Shown: positions 8,926 through 17,311 of the stretch, in pieces | Numbering within the stretch: position 1 is the first letter of the stretch | How the letters are laid out: each line of letters begins with the position of its first letter | Notes under the pieces: model-generated | What the model was told of the DNA's origin: nothing | Seen by the model: only the letters and a program-made list of their open reading frames with translations | Database searches by the model: none | Assembly: GCA_034003955.1 (NCBI GenBank) | Contig: JAVEXO010000004.1 | Location: forward strand, 1-64,000 | Reading direction: 5' to 3' | Length of the DNA: 64,000 nt | Origin: SZUA-370 sp034003955 | Lineage (GTDB): Bacteria; Spirochaetota; Spirochaetia; Treponematales; UBA12059 | Made by a program: the position numbers and the translations under genes

Positions 8926-11217
8926 TTACAGGAGCCCCAAATCATCGAATAGATGCTTGTAGGTATCGTAGTATTCGCTAGAGGCAAATTCCTCTATCTT
9001 TTCCTCTGGAAGAGACGCAAGGAGCTGGTCAAGATACAGCAACACCGATTTGACATCATGCTTCAGTTTATCGGGTACGGGCGCATCGCTCCCGGCTGCT
9101 AAAGCCGGTATGGATACAGGCTCTAAAACAAGATCTTCTACAAGATCATCGTTGTCATCTAGTGGTGACAATTCTTCTATGCCGGTCTCAGATGGCATTT
9201 CGTCTTTCGATACAGAGTCTACAAACAAAGAGTCGTCTAGACTGGTCGACAACTCGTCTGGATGATAGTCGACTGGTTTGGATGGTGGGGAAACAATATC
9301 GCTTTGAGCTTCGTCGAATTCTGTTTGATCCAGGGATTCAAAGGAGTCAATTTCCTCTGAATGAAGATCCAGGCCACCGAGCTCTTCTGTTTCAAGGAGT
9401 TCCTCAAGTTCTTCTGCCTCTTCTATTTCCTCGATAGACTCTGGGAATGAATCCACGGTGGATATGACGGGCCTATCGCTTGCGTCTATATCTAATGTTA
9501 TTTCTAAATCATCTTCTTCATTACCATCTTCAAGGATTGGAAGGTCTTCGTCGTCAAATTCCTCTCCAAAGGTAGAGTCTTCAAGGATTTTAAGATCTGA
9601 CTCTTCTGGTTCTACGAGGGTTTCGTCTTCGAAGTCCATGACATCGAGTTCCATAAGATCATCATCAGAAGGGGCGTCCAGGAAACTGGTGTCATCTGGT
9701 ACTTCAGTAAGCGGTGTCACACCTTCGTTACTATTTATGGAGCCTTTCTCTTCGTCTGTCGGTTCGACAATAGGAAGATCAATAAGCTCTATACCCGGTT
9801 CTGAGGCTTGAGTGTAATCGCCGTCTTCAGGGAGGAGTTCTAAATCGTCGGGAATATCTAGTTGCGGTACTTCAAGTTCATTAAATGACTCATCGACCGC
9901 TTCCTCTGTGAAATCGGCTGTATTGAGTATGTTATCGAGCTCGTCTCCGGTTAGGGCTATGGTATCGTCGTCCTCGTCATCGAAGAATCCACCAGCCGTT
10001 GACTCCTCGAAGCTATCTTCATCTATCGCATCTTCCTGAGCCGAAGTGGAGATTCCAGATGCCTTGAGTGTGCTCAATTGGCTTCTAAGACTGACGAGTT
10101 CTTCCTTTATTGATGAAAGTTCAAGAGCTATCTTTTGAAGAAGGTTGGAAGATTGTCCGGCTCTGTCATCGCTCAGATCGTCGGTAACGGCCTTTATGTC
10201 GTCAAACCCTAGATCATCGTCGTCTATTGAGACATTTTCTACGGCCATATCGGGCATGATGCCAGATTCACGGTTTTCATCATCATCTATGAACGAGTCA
10301 AGGGACGTGTCCTGGTATGAAGCGCTGGATTGCTCAATGGGCATTGGTTCTGGTTCTACAGCAGAAGACGAGGGGACGGTTTCTTCCATTCCTATAGAAT
10401 CTATGTCAACCGTCTCGAATTCAGAAGAGATATCAAGAAAATCATCGCTGAGTTCATCAGCAAGTTCGGCGCTCTCATGTGTTTCAACTTCTGGTATGGT
10501 GTCATCGAACTGCAGATCGATATCTAGCAGATCATAATCATCAGAAGGTATAGGGGAGGTTTCTGTTGTTTCCAAGCTAGGCATAGAGGCGTATTCAGCC
10601 CCTAGATTTTCAAGGGAAGGATTGGAATCTGATGAACCGTCATCGGTAAAGCCAAAATCTTCTATGTTGATATCGGTAGTCGCGAAGGTGTCATTCGTGG
10701 AAGAGCTGTCTATGGTATCAGCAGGCTGCGGCGCCGTGGGTCGCGACTCTGAGACGGGTTCATCGTATTCCAGTTCATCGAGCTCGATGTCAATGATGCC
10801 ATCTTCAATAACATCTTCATCAAGATCGATTGAGCTCGTCTCCATGGGAGCCTCAGGCTCCAATGAGTCCAAGGCCTCTAAATCAAAGGCTTCCTCTGTC
10901 ATCTCGACGAGGAATTCGGGCTCCTCGAGTGGCGATAATGACTCAAAATCATCAAACGCTTCGTTTTCATCGTCGGTAATGGCAGACTCCTCTGCTTCTT
11001 CTGGAAGATCGAATGAATCTAGAAACTCATCGTCATCTTCCGGTAGGAGAATTGCCTCGGAACCATCGATACTATGTTCATCGATAGTTTCACGGCTACT
11101 ATTAGGTTCATCAAAAATGTCCTGCGGTTCTGCCTTGACCCAAACGCCGTATTTCTCGAGCTCCTGCTCGGGGGTAGGAATGGGATCGGGTTTCCCTTGC
11201 GGGGCTTTATTCTGCAT
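8926..11217 (-). CDS. Very long, extremely acidic low-complexity protein
   Basis: 763 aa. No signal peptide or membrane segment. Nearly the whole chain from about residue 30 to 700 is built from Asp, Glu and Ser with scattered Leu, Ile and Phe, giving many short acidic-hydrophobic units such as DDFESLSPLEEPEFL; one more helical segment (about 355-385, LLQKIALELSSIKEELVSLRSQ) looks like a short coiled coil. The last 50 residues are different: a compact, conserved-looking helical cap starting KLKHDVKSVLLYLDQLL and ending FDDLGLL. This resembles a disordered acidic scaffold or chaperone-like tail with a docking end; function unknown. CGGAG lies ten bases before the ATG. It is the first gene of the operon with the DUF115 pair, under the promoter at 11302-11330. 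Confidence 0.8.
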   Translation of the reverse strand: MQNKAPQGKPDPIPTPEQELEKYGVWVKAEPQDIFDEPNSSRETIDEHSIDGSEAILLPEDDDEFLDSFDLPEEAEESAITDDENEAFDDFESLSPLEEPEFLVEMTEEAFDLEALDSLEPEAPMETSSIDLDEDVIEDGIIDIELDELEYDEPVSESRPTAPQPADTIDSSSTNDTFATTDINIEDFGFTDDGSSDSNPSLENLGAEYASMPSLETTETSPIPSDDYDLLDIDLQFDDTIPEVETHESAELADELSDDFLDISSEFETVDIDSIGMEETVPSSSAVEPEPMPIEQSSASYQDTSLDSFIDDDENRESGIMPDMAVENVSIDDDDLGFDDIKAVTDDLSDDRAGQSSNLLQKIALELSSIKEELVSLRSQLSTLKASGISTSAQEDAIDEDSFEESTAGGFFDDEDDDTIALTGDELDNILNTADFTEEAVDESFNELEVPQLDIPDDLELLPEDGDYTQASEPGIELIDLPIVEPTDEEKGSINSNEGVTPLTEVPDDTSFLDAPSDDDLMELDVMDFEDETLVEPEESDLKILEDSTFGEEFDDEDLPILEDGNEEDDLEITLDIDASDRPVISTVDSFPESIEEIEEAEELEELLETEELGGLDLHSEEIDSFESLDQTEFDEAQSDIVSPPSKPVDYHPDELSTSLDDSLFVDSVSKDEMPSETGIEELSPLDDNDDLVEDLVLEPVSIPALAAGSDAPVPDKLKHDVKSVLLYLDQLLASLPEEKIEEFASSEYYDTYKHLFDDLGLL

Positions 11218-11301
11218 GGCGCACGCACTCCGTCAACTGGATTGATCTCATATAAATATCGGCAGGAATACCCAGAAACCAAATGATAACTGGTATGTTT
11301 T

Positions 11302-11330
11302 ACTCTAATCGCGCTTTTTCCTATTGTCAA
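11302..11330 (-). promoter_or_regulatory. Sigma-70-type promoter of the acidic-protein operon
   Basis: On the minus strand a perfect TTGACA (11325-11330), 17-base spacer, then TAGAGT (11302-11307). The predicted transcription start is about 75 bases upstream of the ATG at 11217. Confidence 0.6.
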
Positions 11331-11370
11331 CTGTATGAGCATTTTATCGATCAATGACTTAAGCTTTAGC

Positions 11371-11380
11371 GGAACATTCC
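11371..11380. promoter_or_regulatory. Short inverted repeat, possible operator
   Basis: GGAA-CA-TTCC forms a 10-base inverted repeat (extending to CGGAA/TTCCG) in the intergenic region between the divergent acidic-protein operon and the FtsB-like gene, ten bases before the ATG of the latter. It may be a protein-binding site; it could equally be chance. Confidence 0.25.
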
Positions 11381-11390
11381 GTTAATAAGC

Positions 11391-11870
11391 ATGATGAAAA
11401 GAATACTTGTAGCATCCTGCTGGATGGGATTGGCCAGTTATTGCATGATAGCCATGACTCTTGGTCCTTCTGGGATACTGGCATCCAGGAAGGCTCTTGA
11501 GGCAAGCATGAGCATGCGTGAAAATCTTTCCCATCTAGCAGCCATGAATTCATCATTCTCTGCTGAATGGGAAGCCCTGAAGACATCCCCGGAAGCCATC
11601 GCTTTAGAGGCCCGCTCCCTTGGATACCTCGCCGATGACGAAATTGCCGTGCGCTTACCCGATGCTGCGCTGACCATTGTGCCACCAAACGCAGGAAAAC
11701 GCATAGAATATGAGCCACAATCCATACTCAGCGAAGCCGACGCAAAGGGCATGGCCTTAATCATTGCCCTGATGACGGCAATAGCAGGTTTAGGAATGCG
11801 TCTATTGAGGAGAGCCAGCCCGGCTATTGTTCAACGTGATATCCGTACCCACGAGGCGCTTCGTACATAG
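11391..11870 (+). CDS. FtsB/DivIC-like septum formation initiator protein
   Basis: 159 aa. N-terminal membrane helix (about 5-25), then a helical coiled-coil-like stretch (30-62) and the segment EARSLGYLADDEIAVRLP (about 72-90), which matches the Leu-Gly-x..x-D/G-E signature found after the coiled coil in FtsB/DivIC proteins. These link FtsL and FtsQ in the divisome. Unusually, a second membrane helix follows (about 119-137) with a basic tail, whereas FtsB is normally single-pass. Two consecutive ATG codons are possible starts and neither has a clear ribosome site. The 3' end overlaps the convergent gene by 40 bases. Confidence 0.65.
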   Translation: MMKRILVASCWMGLASYCMIAMTLGPSGILASRKALEASMSMRENLSHLAAMNSSFSAEWEALKTSPEAIALEARSLGYLADDEIAVRLPDAALTIVPPNAGKRIEYEPQSILSEADAKGMALIIALMTAIAGLGMRLLRRASPAIVQRDIRTHEALRT

Positions 11871-12775
11871 TCGTTATCTACCCACAAGGTGTCTCCACTT
11901 CCGCTGATGGCTATTGATTCCTTGGTGCCGGATAGGGTAGTGCCATCGGCGCTCAGGGTGTATAGCCATCGCATGGGTCGCGCTTCGGCTGCTATGCGCC
12001 TCGCCAGATCAAGTGAGACCGAGGCCGCACGGTACATAGCCACATCGTTTGGCTGGTCCTGGGCTATCTCTATGATGTCTTCTGAGATGCTAACACGAAG
12101 CTTTAAAGTGCCACCGCCACTCAGGATGGCGAGAGCCGTAGCATTGGGGAAGAGGCGAATGGTTTCAAGGCCCTTGTCACCTCGCCATGTGCCAAGCAGA
12201 TCGCTGATAGTCGGGGCGCGAAATATAGATTGCGGCTCGATAGCCACCGTTTCAATTGCTTTTAAGGCCACGGAATTTGGTATGCTTGTATCTGGTTGCT
12301 TGTTCGTGCCTGCATCGGCAGGTAGCGGCTTGGCTCCAAACAAGGTCCAGGTAAGGTTCCTGGATCGTAGGACGATGTCACTGATTGATTGTGCCGTGTC
12401 TGAAACACTGAGTTTCTCACCGCTTGAAACGCGCGTGTTGTCGAGACTGAAGACGAATATGTCACCTATTTTCCCAATTGTTCCAGAAACTATGTAGTCT
12501 GCGATCAAGGGAGGCTCACTTGCCGGTGATGATCCCAGGCCCAGGGCCATCTCTGTCTCCCGCAAGGCAGAGTCCTGACCCTGTGCATCTATTACCCTGA
12601 AAGTCTTGAGTTCAACGACATACGAGCCAACGAGCTTTTCCAGCATTGAAGCCTCGCTAGAAGCAATACCCGTGCCGGTAAATGGAGCAATTCTTACTAT
12701 GGCCTGTCTGGTCTGACCAAATCCATACGAAACAAGCAGTAGGGAGGCTGTCATAATGCACAATAGTCTCTTCAT
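11831..12775 (-). CDS. Exported protein with CsgG/LpoB-like N-terminal region
   Basis: About 314 aa starting MKRLLCIMTASLLLVSYGFGQ; the ATG at 12775 is preferred over an upstream GTG because GGAGG lies just upstream. A cleavable signal peptide ends near residue 20. The first mature region (IVRIAPFTGTG ... LVGSYVVELKTFRVIDAQ) resembles the CsgG/FlgO/LpoB-type domain of periplasmic proteins, with a strand, a helix and a strand that bring out a 'minimal regulator' pattern; the rest is beta-rich with a lipocalin-like ending (LWVDNDYVRSASWVRI). The assignment is tentative. It lies 36 bases after the ParB-like gene and converges on the FtsB-like gene with a 40-base overlap. Confidence 0.65.
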   Translation of the reverse strand: MKRLLCIMTASLLLVSYGFGQTRQAIVRIAPFTGTGIASSEASMLEKLVGSYVVELKTFRVIDAQGQDSALRETEMALGLGSSPASEPPLIADYIVSGTIGKIGDIFVFSLDNTRVSSGEKLSVSDTAQSISDIVLRSRNLTWTLFGAKPLPADAGTNKQPDTSIPNSVALKAIETVAIEPQSIFRAPTISDLLGTWRGDKGLETIRLFPNATALAILSGGGTLKLRVSISEDIIEIAQDQPNDVAMYRAASVSLDLARRIAAEARPMRWLYTLSADGTTLSGTKESIAISGSGDTLWVDNDYVRSASWVRISR

Positions 12776-12811
12776 CCTTGCCTCCACCGCGCAGGCCTTA
12801 GCCTGTAGTCA

Positions 12812-13204
12812 TTACTGCTCAATGCCGAAGAGCCTCATGAAGAAGGCGACGATGGCGTTCCAGCATCGCCTCAAGAAACCCGGATGCTTGAGGCGCTCTA
12901 GCCTCTCTAACGCCGAATCCAACTCATCTTGCCCCAAGGGGCAACGCTGCAGATTTTCTTCAAGCTCAAGTTGGAGACGTTCTGCGGCGTTAGTCTCATC
13001 GAGTATGATCGCCTCTATTGTCTTCCAACCCAGGCTGCTTGCGGCGGCCAGGCGTCTACGACCACTGACCAGCACCTTGCCGCGTGTTATCGTTATAGGA
13101 TGCAGCTGGCCAAAGTGCTTAAGACTGTCCGCCAATTGATCGATATCATGTAATTCTCTGCGGACTCTTTTTTTAATACGTATAGAATTAATATCGACTT
13201 GCAC
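12812..13204 (-). CDS. ParB/Srx-type domain protein with hydrophobic C-terminal tail
   Basis: 130 aa from a GTG start with GGAGG five to six bases upstream. Residues 1-100 are the ParB N-terminal (ParB/sulfiredoxin) fold: VDINSIRIKKRVRRE, a short helix, GQLHPITITRG, then the CTP/nucleotide-binding SGRRRLAAASSLGW motif and a helix with E-N. The helix-turn-helix and dimer domains of true ParB are absent. Instead the chain ends in HPGFLRRCWNAIVAFFMRLFGIEQ-type sequence, an amphipathic or membrane-associating helix. This cannot be the chromosome partition ParB; it may be a membrane-tethered CTP-switch relative. It lies between the PBP gene and an exported protein. Confidence 0.75.
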   Translation of the reverse strand: MQVDINSIRIKKRVRRELHDIDQLADSLKHFGQLHPITITRGKVLVSGRRRLAAASSLGWKTIEAIILDETNAAERLQLELEENLQRCPLGQDELDSALERLERLKHPGFLRRCWNAIVAFFMRLFGIEQ

Positions 13205-13245
13205 CTATCCCTCCGGCTACTACAATGGTATAGCCGATTGGCTGT

Positions 13246-15828
13246 CTAATCAAGGATGCTGCTTGAGGGTAGAGGGGGGGTGTCCGTTAAAGGCATGGTT
13301 GATTCGTCACGTGGCTGTAGCTCTGGATCCGGATCGGGCTGGCCAAGGATTTGTCCGAGGCTTTTTAGCAAGGCATCTATGTCGCTTGGGTCAAAATCCA
13401 GTCCTGAATCAATTCTGCCTCCACTGAGTACGCTCTGCTGACCAGAGAGGTTTCTTATGGTGGATTCGGCCTGCTCAGACTTGAACTGATGCAGATCACA
13501 GTATTGTTTAGGTTGCGTTCCTTCATAATATGTCAGCGTGGTGCTGCCTTCGTCACAGTATTCTGTAGGCAGAAGCCCGGAGACAGAGCAGACGGTTACA
13601 TCGATGAGGCCATTCTGTGGGCGAATGAAGTCCTTGAACGGCAAGCCTTGATGTATTTCTGACATGTAGTTGGCCCAGGCTATGCCTGCCACGGCCGCTC
13701 CAGACTGGCTGACGCCAAGGGAGTTCCCCGGTCTGTCAAAGCCAAACCAGATGGCGGTGCTCATGTAGGGGGTAAATCCTACTGTCCAGGCATCGGCCCA
13801 GTTCTGGGTGGTGCCTGTCTTGCCGGCCGCAGGAATGGTGTAGCGTTTTCCATCAGCATCCTTGTAGGTGAAGGAGGCTCCACCCGCTGTGGGATAGGCC
13901 AGTGTCCCGGTTTTAACGACGCGCTTTAGTAGATCGGTCATAACATAGGCATTCTGTGGTGATATGACCTGGATGCCTGTGCCTTTCTTCTTCTGCTCGC
14001 TGCGTAGATCCTTCTCTGGGTCGAGTATTGTCCTGCCTGAACGATCCTCTATCGATCGTATCGATATGGGGCTTACCTCTCGACCCTGGTTGGCAAAGAT
14101 TGAGAATGCCCGTGCCATCTTGAGAGGCGAGACCTGGCTTATGCCCAGGGCAAGGGGGTAGACCCGTGGGAAGGTCATCCTGATTTCCTCCGGAGAGCTG
14201 ATGCCAAGCAGTGCGGCGGCTCTATTTATGGCCGCGTCGAAACCTATGCCGTCGAGGACCTTTACAGACGGCACATTCATAGACTTGGCCAAGGCATACC
14301 AGAGTAGGACCTGGCCTTTCCATTCTCCCTTGAAATTGAGGGGTATGTATGGCGTGCCATCTTCATTATAGAAGACGACCGGAGCATCATATATCAATGA
14401 TCCCGGTGTGAAGCGTCTGGAATCTATGGCCGCAGAGTAATACAAGGGCTTGAAGCATGAACCTGGCATCAATTGAGCCTGGTTTACCCGTATGAGCTGA
14501 TTTGACTGGTCGAATTTAGAGCCGCCCACAAAGGCCTTTATATACCCTGTGGCGTTTTCTATGGTGACGAGGGCTCCCTCTACGGTGTTCTTCTCCAGCT
14601 CCGTCTTGGAGGCTCCATAGCTGGCGTTGGTGGCTGATTTAAGTGGTTCCAGGCCGAACATCAAGGCCAGGGCATCTACTGTGGGGTTGATGTTCTTTCG
14701 GTAGTACTCCATGGATTTTCCACGGATCATCGTTTCCTGGAAGAAAACACCCTCAAGGTTGAACGCCAGACCGAGCATCTGTGCCATTGGTGCGTATATA
14801 CGCTCGGCTTCCCGGAGGCGCTGCGAGCTTGAGGCGGAATACTCCTTGTTGACCTGGGCAAGATAGCGATCCATGTACTTGTCTGCTACTTCCTGGTAGT
14901 CAAGGTTGAGCGTCGTATGGATTGTTAGCCCATCCTTGTACAGGTCTGTCGATCCATAGAGCATGTCGACGAGTTGCTTGCGTACATACTCGCTGAACCA
15001 GGGAGCCTTATCGTCACGGGAGTAGAATGCTGCGCTTGCGACGCGTGTATAATCGTAGTTGTCCCAGTACAAGGCAAAGGAATTGTCGGCCTCATCCTGG
15101 CCTACGTAACCAAGATTGATCATCTGGTCTAGTACTTCCCTCGAACGTTCGCGGGCGATATTGGGGTTGCGTATTGGATTATACTTGGTAGGACTCGATA
15201 GCTGAATGACCAAAATGGCCGACTCTGCTATGCTGAGCGTCTTGGCCGAATGGCCAAAGAAGTACTTGCTCGCGGCTTCCACACCGTATACGCCAGGGCC
15301 CATGATCATCCTGTTCATGTACATCTCAAGAATTTCTTGTTTTGAGAAGCGGCGTTCCAGTTGCAGGGCCCACCACAGTTCGACGAATTTGCGCTTAAAA
15401 CTGATATCCCGGCGGTCGGCGTACAGCGTACCCGAAAGTTGTAAGGTAAGCGTAGAGCCTCCACCCATATTTTTCCTCGTCACTATACCAATGAGCGCTC
15501 TCATGTAGGCTCTGAGCGTAAAGCCTGGATGAGTCCAGAAGGATTGATCCTCTCGTGTTACCAAGGCGTCTATGTAGTGCTGTGGTACATCCTTTATCGA
15601 TATGAGTTCGCGCTTTTCACTCGATACAAATTCGGTTATAAGCCGCCCTTCACTGTCGAGGAGCCTGGAAGGCAGGGGGGGATCGAAGGTGGTAAAATTC
15701 TCTACGGAGACTATGTTCCTGACCGATGCTATGGCTACACCGAACATCACTCCTAGCATGATGGCCGCCACTATGGCGAAGATGATGAGTGATTTGAATA
15801 CTATTCTAATAGATTTTCCGGATGCCAT
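13246..15828 (-). CDS. Class A penicillin-binding protein (PBP1A type)
   Basis: 860 aa bifunctional peptidoglycan synthase. A cytoplasmic stub and one membrane helix (about 11-36) precede the GT51 glycosyltransferase domain, with catalytic Glu93 in TREDQSFW, GGGSTLTLQL and the RKFVELWWALQLE helix. The transpeptidase domain carries S457-C-F-K460, S516-M-N518 and K670-T-G-T. An unusual feature is the substitution of Cys in the SxxK motif neighbourhood, which is tolerated. The tail after about 790 is Pro/Asp-rich. AGGA precedes the ATG. The leader upstream contains a strong intrinsic terminator, so expression may depend on read-through; no convincing promoter lies between it and the ATG. Confidence 0.93.
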   Translation of the reverse strand: MASGKSIRIVFKSLIIFAIVAAIMLGVMFGVAIASVRNIVSVENFTTFDPPLPSRLLDSEGRLITEFVSSEKRELISIKDVPQHYIDALVTREDQSFWTHPGFTLRAYMRALIGIVTRKNMGGGSTLTLQLSGTLYADRRDISFKRKFVELWWALQLERRFSKQEILEMYMNRMIMGPGVYGVEAASKYFFGHSAKTLSIAESAILVIQLSSPTKYNPIRNPNIARERSREVLDQMINLGYVGQDEADNSFALYWDNYDYTRVASAAFYSRDDKAPWFSEYVRKQLVDMLYGSTDLYKDGLTIHTTLNLDYQEVADKYMDRYLAQVNKEYSASSSQRLREAERIYAPMAQMLGLAFNLEGVFFQETMIRGKSMEYYRKNINPTVDALALMFGLEPLKSATNASYGASKTELEKNTVEGALVTIENATGYIKAFVGGSKFDQSNQLIRVNQAQLMPGSCFKPLYYSAAIDSRRFTPGSLIYDAPVVFYNEDGTPYIPLNFKGEWKGQVLLWYALAKSMNVPSVKVLDGIGFDAAINRAAALLGISSPEEIRMTFPRVYPLALGISQVSPLKMARAFSIFANQGREVSPISIRSIEDRSGRTILDPEKDLRSEQKKKGTGIQVISPQNAYVMTDLLKRVVKTGTLAYPTAGGASFTYKDADGKRYTIPAAGKTGTTQNWADAWTVGFTPYMSTAIWFGFDRPGNSLGVSQSGAAVAGIAWANYMSEIHQGLPFKDFIRPQNGLIDVTVCSVSGLLPTEYCDEGSTTLTYYEGTQPKQYCDLHQFKSEQAESTIRNLSGQQSVLSGGRIDSGLDFDPSDIDALLKSLGQILGQPDPDPELQPRDESTMPLTDTPPLPSSSILD

Positions 15829-16072
15829 GGCGGCAAAATCCTATGCGAAAGGGTAGGCCAAGGTCAAGGCGCGACCTGGATTGGATGACCTTGAAAAAAA
15901 GGCCGGTCTTTGGGACCGGCCCGCCCTGACAGGCAGTGTCGGCGCAGTCCACGATACATTGGGAGGGGAATCGTAGGCGCGCCTGACACTCTCAGTATCG
16001 GCGTGCCTTATGATGTTTTTAAGCAATTTTATTGAATTTGCCCTGCCCGGTATAGTATATTTATCCGGCAGA
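15829..16072. other. Intergenic leader region between PBP1A and gap
   Basis: Over 300 bases separate the divergent PBP1A and gap genes. On the minus strand it holds a TATACT hexamer (16054-16059), a strong terminator (15894-15921) and, between that and the PBP start, an 8-base inverted repeat CAAGGTCA (15859-15866) with TGACCTTG (15886-15893). On the plus strand it holds the gap promoter at 16073-16102. No convincing coding sequence is present; a 61-codon minus-strand frame runs through the terminator and is rejected. Confidence 0.55.
15894..15921 (-). terminator. Intrinsic terminator or attenuator upstream of PBP1A
   Basis: On the minus strand a perfect 8-bp stem GGCCGGTC/GACCGGCC with a five-base loop is followed at once by seven T. 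It faces the PBP gene, ending 65 bases before its ATG, so it either ends a short leader RNA or acts as an attenuator of the PBP gene. Confidence 0.75.
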
Positions 16073-16102
16073 TTGACGATTGATTCTACTTGTCGGTATT
16101 CT
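16073..16102 (+). promoter_or_regulatory. Promoter of gap
   Basis: TTGACG (16073-16078), 18-base spacer, TATTCT (16097-16102). The start would lie about 45 bases before the gap ATG, upstream of a strong AGGAGG ribosome site at 16144-16149. Confidence 0.5.
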
Positions 16103-16154
16103 ATAGATACAAAAATAGCGGATCATTATTTTTTTTCTTGCTGTAGGAGGCTAT

Positions 16155-17231
16155 ATGAAGGTTGCTATAAATGGTTTTGGCCGCATAGGACGGCTCGTGT
16201 TGCAGTCGATAGTAGAGCAGGGGCTGCTCGCCAAGGACAAGATCGACGTGGTAGCGGTTGTGGATATTACAACCGATGCCCAGTATTTTGCCTATCAGCT
16301 TCGCTACGACTCGGTACATGGTAGAATGAAGGCTGATATTACCACAAAGAAGAGCGATGCCTCATTGGCCGAGGACGATACGCTGCTCGTCAATGGTCAC
16401 GAGATCAAGTGCGTTTTGGCCGAGAAGGAAGTAAAGAACCTGCCTTGGGCCAAGCTTGGTGTGGAGTATGTGATAGAGGCAACCGGCCTATTCTCTAATG
16501 AGAGAGCCTACGAGCATCTGGAAGCCGGAGCCAAGAAGGTAATAATAAGCGCTCCTGCCAAGAGTAAGGACGAAAACAAGAAGATAAAGACCTTTGTCCT
16601 GGGTGTTAATGAGAAAGAATATGATGCCGGCACGCATCATGTTATTTCAAACGCCTCGTGCACCACCAACTGCCTGGCCCCTGTTGTGTACGTCCTTCTC
16701 AAGGAAGGCCTGGGCATAGAGACCGGCCTTATGACAACCATCCACAGCTACACTGCGACGCAGAAGACCGTTGATGGCGTATCAAAGAAGGATTGGCGTG
16801 GCGGTCGTGCTGCTGCTATCAATATAATTCCATCAACCACCGGAGCCGCCAAGGCTGTAGGTGAGGTACTACCCGTTACCAAGGGTAAGCTTACAGGCAT
16901 GGCCTTCCGCGTGCCGACCGCCGATGTTTCTGTAGTAGATCTAACGGTCCGTACCGAGAAGGATACTTCTATTCAGGAAATAGATGCGCTTTTAAAGAAG
17001 GCATCAGAAACATACCTCAAGGGCATCCTTGGGTATGGCCATGAGGAATTGGTATCCACCGATTTTATACACGACGAGCGTTCTTCTATCTATGACAGTC
17101 TGGCTACCCTGCAGAACAATCTGCCTGGTGAAAAGCGCTTCTTTAAGATTGTCTCATGGTATGATAACGAGTGGGGTTATTCCACCCGCGTCGTCGACAT
17201 GCTGTGCTATATGGCTGGGCTCAAGAAGTAA
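16155..17231 (+). CDS. gap: Glyceraldehyde-3-phosphate dehydrogenase, phosphorylating
   Basis: 358 aa glycolytic enzyme that oxidises glyceraldehyde 3-phosphate with NAD and phosphate. N-terminal Rossmann motif INGFGRIGRL, active-site Cys169 in ASCTTNCLAP, the downstream HSYTATQ histidine region and the C-terminal WYDNEWGYS motif are all present. It is about 20 residues longer than the usual 335 because of an extra segment near residues 55-95 (DASLAEDDTLLVNGHEI region), a feature of the longer GAPDH subgroup. Strong AGGAGG upstream. Followed by an intrinsic terminator before pgk, so gap can be expressed above the downstream genes. Confidence 0.97.
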   Translation: MKVAINGFGRIGRLVLQSIVEQGLLAKDKIDVVAVVDITTDAQYFAYQLRYDSVHGRMKADITTKKSDASLAEDDTLLVNGHEIKCVLAEKEVKNLPWAKLGVEYVIEATGLFSNERAYEHLEAGAKKVIISAPAKSKDENKKIKTFVLGVNEKEYDAGTHHVISNASCTTNCLAPVVYVLLKEGLGIETGLMTTIHSYTATQKTVDGVSKKDWRGGRAAAINIIPSTTGAAKAVGEVLPVTKGKLTGMAFRVPTADVSVVDLTVRTEKDTSIQEIDALLKKASETYLKGILGYGHEELVSTDFIHDERSSIYDSLATLQNNLPGEKRFFKIVSWYDNEWGYSTRVVDMLCYMAGLKK

Positions 17232-17237
17232 GTACCT

Positions 17238-17265
17238 GCCCGCCTTTTAGAAGGCGGGCTTTTTT
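17238..17265 (+). terminator. Intrinsic terminator between gap and pgk
   Basis: Perfect 9-bp stem GCCCGCCTT/AAGGCGGGC with loop TTAG, followed by six T. It starts seven bases after the gap stop codon and is one of the clearest terminators in the window. Confidence 0.9.
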
Positions 17266-17311
17266 AATGTACGCCTGACAAGATGCCCATCTCGGAGGCT
17301 GGAGGATATCG

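Noticed and set aside
9050..11245. Several long Ser-rich plus-strand frames opposite the acidic protein
   Set aside because: Asp/Glu codons read from the opposite strand give Ser-rich frames with no stops; no ribosome sites or conserved motifs. Artefact of low complexity.
13246..15828. Cysteine next to the PBP1A active serine as a sign of inactivation
   Set aside because: Ser457 and Lys460 are both kept and the middle residues of SxxK vary, so activity is not in doubt.
15841..16026. 61-codon minus-strand frame upstream of PBP1A
   Set aside because: It runs through the terminator hairpin and T-run and has no ribosome site; treated as leader RNA, not coding.
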